In this document: positions 18,934-25,697 of the stretch, in pieces
Layout: the number at the start of each line of letters is the position of its first letter
How positions within the stretch are numbered: the first letter of the stretch is position 1
From: JAANXG01 sp963731035
GTDB lineage: Bacteria; Pseudomonadota; Gammaproteobacteria; Arenicellales; JAANXG01
NCBI GenBank assembly: GCA_963731035.1
Contig: CAVSUY010000009.1
Coordinates: 1-64,000 of the forward strand
Length of the DNA: 64,000 nucleotides
Direction of reading: 5' to 3'
Notes under the pieces: model-generated
The model's input: the letters and a program-made list of their open reading frames with translations, nothing else
Databases searched by the model: none
Told to the model about the DNA's origin: nothing
Program-made: the position numbers and the translations under genes

Positions 18934-19833
18934 TTGAGCCGTTCGTTGGTGTTCATTCCGGGCAAGAGCCCCAAGCCGCCTCCCGCGATTCACCGGGAGT
19001 ACCTGTGGCGGTGCCTGCGCCGGGGAGTGTCTCGCTGCGACGCGGAAGCCGGCAGGCAGCTCGATACCTGTAGCTTCCGTCTGGCCGCCTGGAACTTCGT
19101 ATACTACGGCGAGCACGACTCACTCGACGCCGATATCCCGTGGATCGAACGGCTCATCGAATCGGAGGGCGCAAGCGAGGCGGATATCAGCGAAGCGAGG
19201 CACTGGTCCAGGTGGCTGACACGACTCCTTTACTCGATGGGCGACCACGCGCAATGGTCGATCAACTGGATTCCCGACCCGCGCGTGAAGGCGATGATTC
19301 AGGATACACTGCGCTACTTCGAGAATACCGATGGTATCGCCGACCGCATCAGGGGTGTCGTCAAGAACCAAATCCAGAAGGCCGCGGAGCAAGACGGGTC
19401 CGTATGTATCGTCAGTCATAGCATGGGAACGGTAATCGCCTACGAATCGTTGTGGGAGATGACCCACGAGGACCGGCGGCCGCCGGCGATCGGTCTCTTC
19501 CTGACCCTGGGCTCCCCGCTGGGGATGAACTACGTGCAGCGTCGGCTTCTCGGATATGGAGACGGCGGCCTCAACGGCAGTTATCCGGCGGGCATCAGGA
19601 AGTGGGTGAACGTCTCGGCGGTTGGCGACCTGGTGTCGGTCGACCAGCGGGTTGCCGACGATTTCGCCTGCATGGTGGCGCAGGGCTTGACGGAACGGAT
19701 CGAGGACGCCCATCGCAGCGTGTACACGGCTTTTCGAAACGAGAAGGGACTGAATCCGCATCGCTCCTACGGCTATCTCGTGCATCCCAAGGTGGCGGCG
19801 GCGATCGTGGACTGGTGGCGGGCCGCCGGATGA
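18934..19833 (+). CDS. Alpha/beta-hydrolase-like protein, putative lipase or esterase
   Basis: A 299-residue cytoplasmic protein with a likely serine-hydrolase core. The nucleophile region VCIVSHSMGTVIAYESL places Ser163 in S-H-S-M-G, a GxSxG variant. It is followed by LFLTLGSPLGMNYVQRRL, as in PGAP1-like and lipase-like hydrolases. A candidate His is in LNPHRSYGYLVHPKV near the C-terminus. The TTG at 18934 is the only start that keeps the conserved region without a frameshift. Its stop overlaps the start of the glycerophosphodiesterase gene (ATGA), so it probably acts with that pathway, possibly removing acyl chains from glycerolipids. Substrate is not shown by the sequence. Confidence 0.7.
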   Translation: MSRSLVFIPGKSPKPPPAIHREYLWRCLRRGVSRCDAEAGRQLDTCSFRLAAWNFVYYGEHDSLDADIPWIERLIESEGASEADISEARHWSRWLTRLLYSMGDHAQWSINWIPDPRVKAMIQDTLRYFENTDGIADRIRGVVKNQIQKAAEQDGSVCIVSHSMGTVIAYESLWEMTHEDRRPPAIGLFLTLGSPLGMNYVQRRLLGYGDGGLNGSYPAGIRKWVNVSAVGDLVSVDQRVADDFACMVAQGLTERIEDAHRSVYTAFRNEKGLNPHRSYGYLVHPKVAAAIVDWWRAAG

Positions 19834-20597
19834 GCGACGGGGCCGTTCGCAACCTGGCGCTGGTGGCCCATCGCGGCTATCCGGACGCCTTCCCGGAGAA
19901 CACCCTGCTCGGATTCCAGCAGGCGGCGGTGCACGGCGCCGCGTACGTCGAGACCGACGTGCAGTGCACGCGCGACGGCGTGCCGGTGGTGTTTCACGAT
20001 CCCACGACAAAGCGCCTGACCGGCGTCTCGGGCCTCATCTCGAGGCGCACCCTGGATCAGCTCGACGATTTGAGCGCCCACGATCCCGGGCGCTTCGGCG
20101 ACCGCTTCCGGGGAACGCCGATCCCTACCGTAAAGGCTTTCGCGGGCTGGCTGGCCCAGCACCCGGCGGTTACGGCATTCATCGAAATCAAAAGCCACAG
20201 TCTGGAGACCTTTGGCGTCGGGCCGGTCATGCGCGGCGTAATGGAATCCCTTGAGGGCGTGGAACGTCGCTGCGTCATCATCTCCTTCGACGACGGCTGC
20301 ATCGAGCATACGGCGAGCTGCTACGACATACGAACCGGCTGGGTCTTGCCGCACTGGAACCGGCGCACGCAAGCCCGGGCCCGTGAGTTGGCGCCGGACT
20401 ACCTGTTTGCCGAGGATATCCAGGTGCCGCGTGTCGACGACGAGATCTGGGACGGGCCTTGGCAATGGGCGGTCTACGTGATAAACGATCTCGCACGGGC
20501 GTTGTCGTTCGTGGAACGGGGCTTCACCCTGGTAGAGACCGATGCCATCGGCGACTTGCTGGATCAATACCGGGCGGGGCGGCCCGATTCGCGATGA
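19830..20597 (+). CDS. Glycerophosphodiester phosphodiesterase
   Basis: A 255-residue GDPD-family enzyme that hydrolyses glycerophosphodiesters to glycerol-3-phosphate and an alcohol. The hallmark opening LVAHRGYPDAFPENTLLGFQ holds the catalytic His and Glu. ETDVQCTRDGVPVVFHDPTT follows with the metal-binding Glu/Asp and second His. FIEIKSHS marks the later barrel strand. There is no signal peptide, so it is the cytoplasmic (UgpQ-like) type. It overlaps both neighbours by 4 bases (ATGA), so translation is coupled to the upstream hydrolase and to the downstream dehydrogenase that would use its product. Confidence 0.93.
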   Translation: MSDGAVRNLALVAHRGYPDAFPENTLLGFQQAAVHGAAYVETDVQCTRDGVPVVFHDPTTKRLTGVSGLISRRTLDQLDDLSAHDPGRFGDRFRGTPIPTVKAFAGWLAQHPAVTAFIEIKSHSLETFGVGPVMRGVMESLEGVERRCVIISFDDGCIEHTASCYDIRTGWVLPHWNRRTQARARELAPDYLFAEDIQVPRVDDEIWDGPWQWAVYVINDLARALSFVERGFTLVETDAIGDLLDQYRAGRPDSR

Positions 20598-21766
20598 CGA
20601 GCGTTGATTTCGACGTGGCCGTCATCGGCGGCGGCATCCATGGCGCCGGCGTCGCCCAGGCCGCCGCCGCCGCCGGCTGCGCGGTGGTGCTGCTGGAGCA
20701 GTCGGCCCTGGCCGCGGGCACGTCGAGCCGCTCCAGTAAGCTGATCCACGGCGGGCTGCGATACCTGGAGAGCGCGGCCTTCGCACTGGTGTGGGAGTCG
20801 CTGCGGGAGCGCGAGATCCTGCTCAACATCGCGCCGGATCTGGTGCACCGCCGGGATTTCTTCATCCCGGTATACCGCGAATCGTCTCGGAGCCGATGGT
20901 GGATCGGTGCGGGTCTTGCCTTGTACGCCATGCTCGGCGGCTTCGATGCGGATGCACGTTTTCACGTCGTGCCCCGGGAAGGATGGGCGGACCTGGACGG
21001 GTTGGTCACGGACGGCCTGACCACGGTTTACCGCTACATGGACGCGCAGACCGACGACGCCGCGTTGACACGCGCGGTAATGCGGTCGGCCGAGCACCTG
21101 GGGACACAGCTGGTCTGCCCGGCCCGCGTGGAGTCCGGACGGCTCACGGAAGACGGGGTTCTGCTGGAGTACGAGCATGGCGGCCGGAGTGATCGCCTGA
21201 CGGCGCGTGTCGTGGTGAACGCGGCGGGGCCCTGGTCGACGCGGCTCGCAGCGTGCTTCGATCCGTCGCTGCCGCTGGTCCCGGTGGAGAACGTACAGGG
21301 CGCGCATCTGGAGTTGCCCGGGCGAATCGAGCAGGGGTGCTACTACCTCGAGGTGTCGGAGGATCGGCGCGGGGTGTTCGTGATGCCCTGGCGCGGTGAC
21401 CGCACACTGCTCGGCACCACCGAGAACCCCTACGACGGCGATCCTGCCCAGGTCGCGGTGCTGGACAAGGAGAAGGACTACCTGCTTTCCGCATACCGGC
21501 GCTACTTCCCCCGGCGGTCCACCGAGATCCTCGACGCCTGGGCGGGCCTCCGAGTCCTGCCCGCGGGTCCCGACCGTACCTTCGGCCGCTCCCGCGAAAC
21601 CCACCTACCGGTGGACCGCCCCGGCCGCCCCCGGGCCATCTCCATCCTCGGCGGTAAGCTCACCGGCTACCGCGCCACCGCCGACAAAGTCATGCGAATT
21701 ATCGCCCCTAGCCTGCCCCACACACCCCGCAAGGCCGACACCCGCACCCTCAAACTCCCAAGCTGA
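20594..21766 (+). CDS. FAD-dependent glycerol-3-phosphate dehydrogenase, short form
   Basis: A GlpD/GlpA-like flavoprotein that oxidises glycerol-3-phosphate to dihydroxyacetone phosphate. The Rossmann FAD motif VAVIGGGIHGAGVAQAAAAAG is at the N-terminus. TSSRSSKLIHGGLRYLE is the classic GlpD signature, and LLGTTENPYDGDP with ILGGKLTGYRATADKVM completes the core. At 390 residues it lacks the C-terminal cap domain of about 110 residues found in E. coli GlpD (501), so the gene ends soon after the GGKLT motif. It is the third member of an operon with overlapping ATGA junctions. Function as a true G3P dehydrogenase is likely but not certain because of the short C-terminus. Confidence 0.88.
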   Translation: MTSVDFDVAVIGGGIHGAGVAQAAAAAGCAVVLLEQSALAAGTSSRSSKLIHGGLRYLESAAFALVWESLREREILLNIAPDLVHRRDFFIPVYRESSRSRWWIGAGLALYAMLGGFDADARFHVVPREGWADLDGLVTDGLTTVYRYMDAQTDDAALTRAVMRSAEHLGTQLVCPARVESGRLTEDGVLLEYEHGGRSDRLTARVVVNAAGPWSTRLAACFDPSLPLVPVENVQGAHLELPGRIEQGCYYLEVSEDRRGVFVMPWRGDRTLLGTTENPYDGDPAQVAVLDKEKDYLLSAYRRYFPRRSTEILDAWAGLRVLPAGPDRTFGRSRETHLPVDRPGRPRAISILGGKLTGYRATADKVMRIIAPSLPHTPRKADTRTLKLPS

Positions 21767-21831
21767 ACGAAAGATCTCCGCTCCCGCGTGCGGCACGCCT
21801 CCAGGGACGGAGGAGGTAGGGCGAAACATTC

Positions 21832-21855
21832 CCCTCTCCCGCTTGCGGGAGAGGG
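21832..21855. repeat. Short CCCTCTCCC palindrome, REP-like
   Basis: Perfect 11-base arms at 21832-21842 and 21845-21855 with a two-base loop, followed by TTAGGGTGAGGG. Similar elements recur widely in GC-rich gammaproteobacteria, and a related GGAGAGGGTTGGGGTGAGGG occurs at about 27991. It may also act as a terminator for the upstream operon. Confidence 0.7.
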
Positions 21856-21949
21856 TTAGGGTGAGGGCAAACGGCGTCCCCCTTCGAGAGGCACCACGGA
21901 TGCGTCAGGTATCCCCCACCCCCCCAAACGAAGGGATGGGCGTATAGGC

Positions 21950-22054
21950 ATGAACCGGGGAGGGATTTCAGCGGGCGTCTGGAGGCAAGGATGCCGGAGG
22001 CGAGCCTACAGGGAGGTACTTGCGGCGTCCCGCTGAAATCGCTCCCCGGTTCAT
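21950..22054. repeat. 105-base inverted-repeat element, MITE/REPIN-like
   Basis: Arms of about 28 bases at 21950-21978 and 22026-22054 are inverted copies with one mismatch and one one-base gap, starting ATGAACCGGGGAG. The roughly 47-base centre is purine-rich and GC-rich. The whole could fold into a long hairpin. Gene-free location and sharp ends suggest a small mobile or structural repeat, but I see only one copy in this window. Confidence 0.7.
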
Positions 22055-22269
22055 ACACAGCACTGTTCATACATGTCGGGCACTCCCGCCAAGAATCTTT
22101 CCCCCTTTTCATATATCGACGCCTTACATAAAGAGAGCTCGGGCTGAAGCCCGACGTCCAGCGCCCAGCGGGAAATCCGTGCCGGGCTCGTGCACGGGCA
22201 CGGCGGAGTGTTCCTGGACCGGGGTTAGACGTTATAGTTCGGGGGAAGCTCAAAGACAGGTTGTCGTGC

Positions 22270-23061
22270 ATGATAGTTGAACAGATCTGGACCGCGAATT
22301 CGTATCGGAATTTCAATTACCTGATCGTGTGCCCGGAAACCGGGGAAGCGCTGGCCGTGGACCCGCTGGACCACAAGCGGTGCCTGGAACGGGCGCGGGA
22401 CAAGGGATGGGAGATTACCCAGGTGCTCAATACCCACGAGCATCCGGACCACACCGGCGGCAACGCCAAGGTGATCGAGGCCACCGGCGCGAAGCTGCTC
22501 GCCCACGAGAACGCCAAGGATAAGATCAGAGGTATCGACGTGGGACTCAAGGCGGGCGACGTGGTCAAGGTCGGCAAGACCGTGGAGCTGGAGGCGCTGG
22601 ATACGCCAGGGCATACCATGTGCCACGTGTGCCTGTTGTCTCATACGGAGACGCCGGGCTTGTTCTGCGGGGACACCCTGTTCAACGCCGGCGCGGGCAA
22701 CTGCCACAACGGCGGCCATCCCAAGGAGCTGTACGACACGTTCGCCCGGCAGCTGGAAGGTCTTCCGGACAACACCCGGGTTTACCCGGGACACGACTAT
22801 ATCGGCAACAACCTGAAGTTCACCCTGGACCGCGAGCCGGACAACGCCCGGGCCGAGAGTCTGCTGGCCGAGGTGGAGAACCAGGACCCCAGCCATGCGA
22901 TGGTAACGAACCTCGCTCTCGAGAAAGAGATCAACACGTTCTTCAGGCTGCGCTCGCCGACTGTGATCGCTCGGCTGCGGGAGTCGTTTCCGGACCTGCC
23001 GGAACATCCGGATGCCAGGACCGTGTTCCTCAAGCTGCGGGAGCTGCGAAACAGCTGGTGA
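22270..23061 (+). CDS. gloB: Hydroxyacylglutathione hydrolase (glyoxalase II-like)
   Basis: GloB hydrolyses S-lactoylglutathione to lactate and glutathione, the second step of methylglyoxal detoxification. The metallo-beta-lactamase motif THEHPDHTGG (residues 55-64) binds two metals, with GHTMCHVC, CGDTLFNAGAGNC and VYPGHDYIGNNLKF supplying the other ligands. The C-terminal helical domain typical of glyoxalase II is present to the end (LRELRNSW). Length is 263 residues from the ATG at 22270; an upstream TTG at 22261 would add three. Followed closely by ybaK-like. Confidence 0.92.
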   Translation: MIVEQIWTANSYRNFNYLIVCPETGEALAVDPLDHKRCLERARDKGWEITQVLNTHEHPDHTGGNAKVIEATGAKLLAHENAKDKIRGIDVGLKAGDVVKVGKTVELEALDTPGHTMCHVCLLSHTETPGLFCGDTLFNAGAGNCHNGGHPKELYDTFARQLEGLPDNTRVYPGHDYIGNNLKFTLDREPDNARAESLLAEVENQDPSHAMVTNLALEKEINTFFRLRSPTVIARLRESFPDLPEHPDARTVFLKLRELRNSW

Positions 23062-23081
23062 CCGGGGGAAGGCCGTGCGAT

Positions 23082-23573
23082 ATGAATGAATCAGGAGGGG
23101 CGGCGGAGCTCAGCGCCAAGGCCCGGCGTTTCCAGGCGGTGCTGGATCGCGATGCGCCCGGGGCGCGAGTGGTGGAGTTCCGTCAGCCGTCGAGAACCGC
23201 CCAGCAGGCCGCGGATGCCATCGGCTGCGAGTTGGACCAGATCGTCAAGTCCCTGGTGTTCCGCGGTGACGACGATCGTCCGGTGCTGGTGCTGACCGCG
23301 GGCGGCAACCGCGTCGACGAAGCGGCAATCGGCGCCCGTCTCGGCCGCCCGGTGAAAATGGCGGACGCCGCGTTCGTGCGCGCGCACACCGGCTACGCCA
23401 TAGGAGGCGTACCGCCGTTCGGTCATCCCGGACCCATTGAGACCCTGGTGGACGAGGACCTGCTTGGCTTCAGCGAGATCTGGGCCGCTGCCGGCACGCC
23501 CAACACCGTGTTTGCCATCGTGCCGGACCGCCTGCTGGAGATTACCGGCGGGAGCCGGATTCACGTCGCCTGA
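23082..23573 (+). CDS. YbaK/EbsC-family aminoacyl-tRNA deacylase
   Basis: A 163-residue single-domain protein of the YbaK/ProX editing family, which hydrolyses mischarged tRNAs such as Cys-tRNA(Pro) or Ala-tRNA(Pro). Typical elements are AIGCELDQIVKSLVFRG (with the conserved Lys) and LVLTAGGNRVDE. The GxxPPFGH motif GGVPPFGHPGPIETLVDEDL and the late GTPNTVFAI follow. The ATG at 23082 is preferred; a second ATG at 23086 is out of frame. It begins 20 bases after the gloB-like stop and is probably co-transcribed with it. Confidence 0.88.
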   Translation: MNESGGAAELSAKARRFQAVLDRDAPGARVVEFRQPSRTAQQAADAIGCELDQIVKSLVFRGDDDRPVLVLTAGGNRVDEAAIGARLGRPVKMADAAFVRAHTGYAIGGVPPFGHPGPIETLVDEDLLGFSEIWAAAGTPNTVFAIVPDRLLEITGGSRIHVA

Positions 23574-23590
23574 AGCAGCCCCGCCGCCGA

Positions 23591-24274
23591 TCAGGCGGCT
23601 GCGTCTTCGAGATGCTTGTCGATCACAGCCAGCTTTTGTTGGGCTTGGGTCATGTCGTAGCCTTCGTCACGCCGCCGCCGGATCAAGGCCTGCGCTTCGT
23701 CACGGATGTTCGCCACACGTTCGGCATCGAACAGGCCGAGGGCGGCGCTCACTGCGTCGGCCGGTTCGCTCAGGAGCGTGGCCACGAGCTCGGCGTCGGC
23801 CACCGGTGATTGCGGCCGGCACAGGTCGCCCGTGATCGGGAACTCGAGGCGGGTGAAGTGGGCGAGGCGTCTGACCTGCTCATCCTGCAGCTGCACCAGT
23901 GCCTGGGTATCGGTCAGGGTGCGCATGTTGAGCCGGGTGAGTTCGGTGATCAGCCTTATCAGGGCGGCTTTCACCCGGCGCTGGTCACCGGGTAAGCCGA
24001 GACATTGCTCGTAGTAGGCGTCGGCCCGGGTCTTGAGATCGTTGAGTTCCGAGGTGGCGCTGTCCGGGGACAGGGCGCCGACTCGCGCAACCAGGTCTTT
24101 CACGTCCTCCAAGAACGCGCTCAGCTCATCGTCGTCACGGCGCTGCTCGGCATCGAGCTCCGCCGTGGTGGTGTCGCGTTCATCGGTGGGGAACAAGGGG
24201 TTATCGAGCTTGCGCCGCAAATGACGCTCGCGGCAACCTGGGTTGTTTCTGAATTTCTCTTGCAGCTTCTGCAC
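23591..24274 (-). CDS. Hypothetical helical protein
   Basis: A protein of about 227 residues with no recognised family. It is rich in Glu, Asp, Arg, Leu and Ala and looks largely alpha-helical. The acidic stretch RDDDELSAFLEDVKDLVARV and the basic-acidic ALIRRRRDEGYDMTQAQQKL stand out. The C-terminal MTQAQQKLAVIDKHLEDAAA looks coiled-coil. The frame is open up to an ATG at 24361, but the sequence beyond 24274 is AT-rich and contains a parS-like palindrome, so I placed the start at the GTG at 24274. Convergent with ybaK. Confidence 0.5.
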   Translation of the reverse strand: MQKLQEKFRNNPGCRERHLRRKLDNPLFPTDERDTTTAELDAEQRRDDDELSAFLEDVKDLVARVGALSPDSATSELNDLKTRADAYYEQCLGLPGDQRRVKAALIRLITELTRLNMRTLTDTQALVQLQDEQVRRLAHFTRLEFPITGDLCRPQSPVADAELVATLLSEPADAVSAALGLFDAERVANIRDEAQALIRRRRDEGYDMTQAQQKLAVIDKHLEDAAA

Positions 24275-24336
24275 GGGCCCTTGGTTGGAAGGAAATTTGA
24301 CGTTATTGCAAGACAGCTTAGTTACAAAATAACCGC

Positions 24337-24350
24337 TTTTCACGTGAAAT
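24337..24350. promoter_or_regulatory. parS-like palindrome
   Basis: TTTTCACGTGAAAT shares the 12-base core TTTCACGTGAAA with the two parS sites about 18 kb away but lacks their flanking GT/AC bases. It sits between two divergent hypothetical genes in an AT-rich gap. It could be a weak ParB site or an unrelated CACGTG operator. Confidence 0.4.
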
Positions 24351-24493
24351 CGACCGATCACTCCTTGAAATCATCCAATTATGCGGAAAAAGTGGCGGGC
24401 CAGCCGGCAATAAACCATACCGCAGCCATACGGGAGTACTATTGTCCTTGTTGTCAGACGAACCCCCGCCGCCGGCGGGAGGAGGTCGAATCC

Positions 24494-24838
24494 ATGCGCA
24501 GCATACAGATTTTGGGATTGACCTGCCTTGCAGCACTGAGCTGTACGGCGGCCGCCGACGATGCGGCCGGACCGATTCCCCACACCCGGACCATTCTCCT
24601 GGCGCGTGCCGGCTTATTCGACTCGGTTCTCCAGGGAATCGAATACCCCGCCGAAGACCGGCTGAGATACCTGGACGGATCAGGGTGCCGGGAAACCCGC
24701 GGCTGCTCCAAGGCATCGGATCCAGCGGCGGACCCGCCGCGTCAATTCCGCTATGTCGATGCCCTGAACATCGGTACCTACGGTCCCATGAAGCTGAAGT
24801 TCACCGGCGATCGGGTGAAGCTCCGGGTCAGTTTCTAG
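24494..24838 (+). CDS. Small exported protein of unknown function
   Basis: A 114-residue protein with a clear Sec signal peptide (MRSIQILGLTCLAALSCTAAA, cleavage probably after Ala) and a strong GGAGG eight bases before the ATG. The mature part of about 92 residues has two nearby cysteines (SGCRETRGCSK) that could form a disulfide. It ends in a beta-like stretch (MKLKFTGDRVKLRVSF). No family is recognised. It is a single gene between a divergent unknown and a convergent DUF6065-like gene. Confidence 0.6.
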   Translation: MRSIQILGLTCLAALSCTAAADDAAGPIPHTRTILLARAGLFDSVLQGIEYPAEDRLRYLDGSGCRETRGCSKASDPAADPPRQFRYVDALNIGTYGPMKLKFTGDRVKLRVSF

Positions 24839-24911
24839 TCGGGCCCCGGTTTTCATCGCCCACGGCATTCGCCGCGGGTATCCCACGCCACGGCTCGAGT
24901 CCCCCGGGGGG

Positions 24912-25679
24912 CTAGCGCTTCACCGGCGGCGGGAACGGCTTGAGACGGACCTTCGTTTCGTGGTCGTCGAAGCGGTCGCCGTGACTGTCGCGGCCGTGGT
25001 GGTAGTCCTTCTGCCAACCCGACCTGAGCGTGTCCCCGTCTCCTGCCCGTAGGTCATCGTTGAACTCCCGGCGCAGCCGGCTCCACTTCTCGTAGCGCTC
25101 CAGTACTTCGGGAACTTCCTGTATAGGCACCGTTGCCGTTTCGAACCGATTCAGGTAGTGGCGGGGATAAGGCAAGATACGGCAGAAGGGCTCGCCCTCG
25201 GCAAACTCCACCTTGTGCTGGCGGCGCGTGAGCTTCCAGTTCATGGTGAAGGTTGCGCTGGACCAGTCGGTCTCGACGATGCCCTCCAGCGGACAGATGC
25301 CGTCCTTGGGCAGATTGGGCGGACCCTTGACCCAAAGGTTGTGGCCGCCGGGAGTGCGAAACAGCACGCTGACCTCGAAAGTCAATATGCCGTGTCCGAA
25401 GTGCGACATGGCGCCGGGCGTCGGGTCGTCGCTCTTGATGTACAGGTCGTGGATTGAGTCACCGCCGTTCCAGATCGCCGCGAACGAGACCGGGCACAAC
25501 AGGTCCCAGCCGCTCTGATTGGCGATGGTCAGCGGCAGGCAGCGGTAGGCGAAGCGGTCGCGAGTGTGCTCCATCCAGTCGCGTTTGCGGTCGCCCGGCA
25601 GAATCACCGGGGCGCGATCGTTGACGAGATAGGCGGTCAGCGCGAGTGACCGGTCGGTTTCGATTTCGGGTGTCGCCAT
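24912..25679 (-). CDS. DUF6065-like conserved hypothetical protein
   Basis: A 255-residue cytoplasmic protein. The opening AYLVNDRAPVILPGDRKRDW and MEHTRDRFAYRCLPLTIANQ, then LLCPVSFAAIWNGG, resemble what I recall of the DUF6065 family; this assignment is from memory. HFGHGILTFEVSVLFRTPGG suggests a beta-sandwich core. The C-terminal 60 residues are charged with many Arg, Asp and His. Role unknown. Its start lies 18 bases from the stop of the oxidoreductase fusion gene, which has the same orientation, so they may share a transcript. Confidence 0.65.
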   Translation of the reverse strand: MATPEIETDRSLALTAYLVNDRAPVILPGDRKRDWMEHTRDRFAYRCLPLTIANQSGWDLLCPVSFAAIWNGGDSIHDLYIKSDDPTPGAMSHFGHGILTFEVSVLFRTPGGHNLWVKGPPNLPKDGICPLEGIVETDWSSATFTMNWKLTRRQHKVEFAEGEPFCRILPYPRHYLNRFETATVPIQEVPEVLERYEKWSRLRREFNDDLRAGDGDTLRSGWQKDYHHGRDSHGDRFDDHETKVRLKPFPPPVKR

Positions 25680-25697
25680 GTCGAGGCCTCGTGCGCG

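Larger units (their letters stand above)
21767..22269. other. 503-base gene-free gap with two repeat elements
   Basis: No credible gene lies between glpD-like and gloB-like genes. It holds a CCCTCTCCC hairpin (21832-21855) and a 105-base inverted-repeat element (21950-22054), both listed separately. The remaining sequence has short C-rich runs and AT-rich patches and may hold the gloB promoter. The small frames here are unsupported. Confidence 0.6.
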
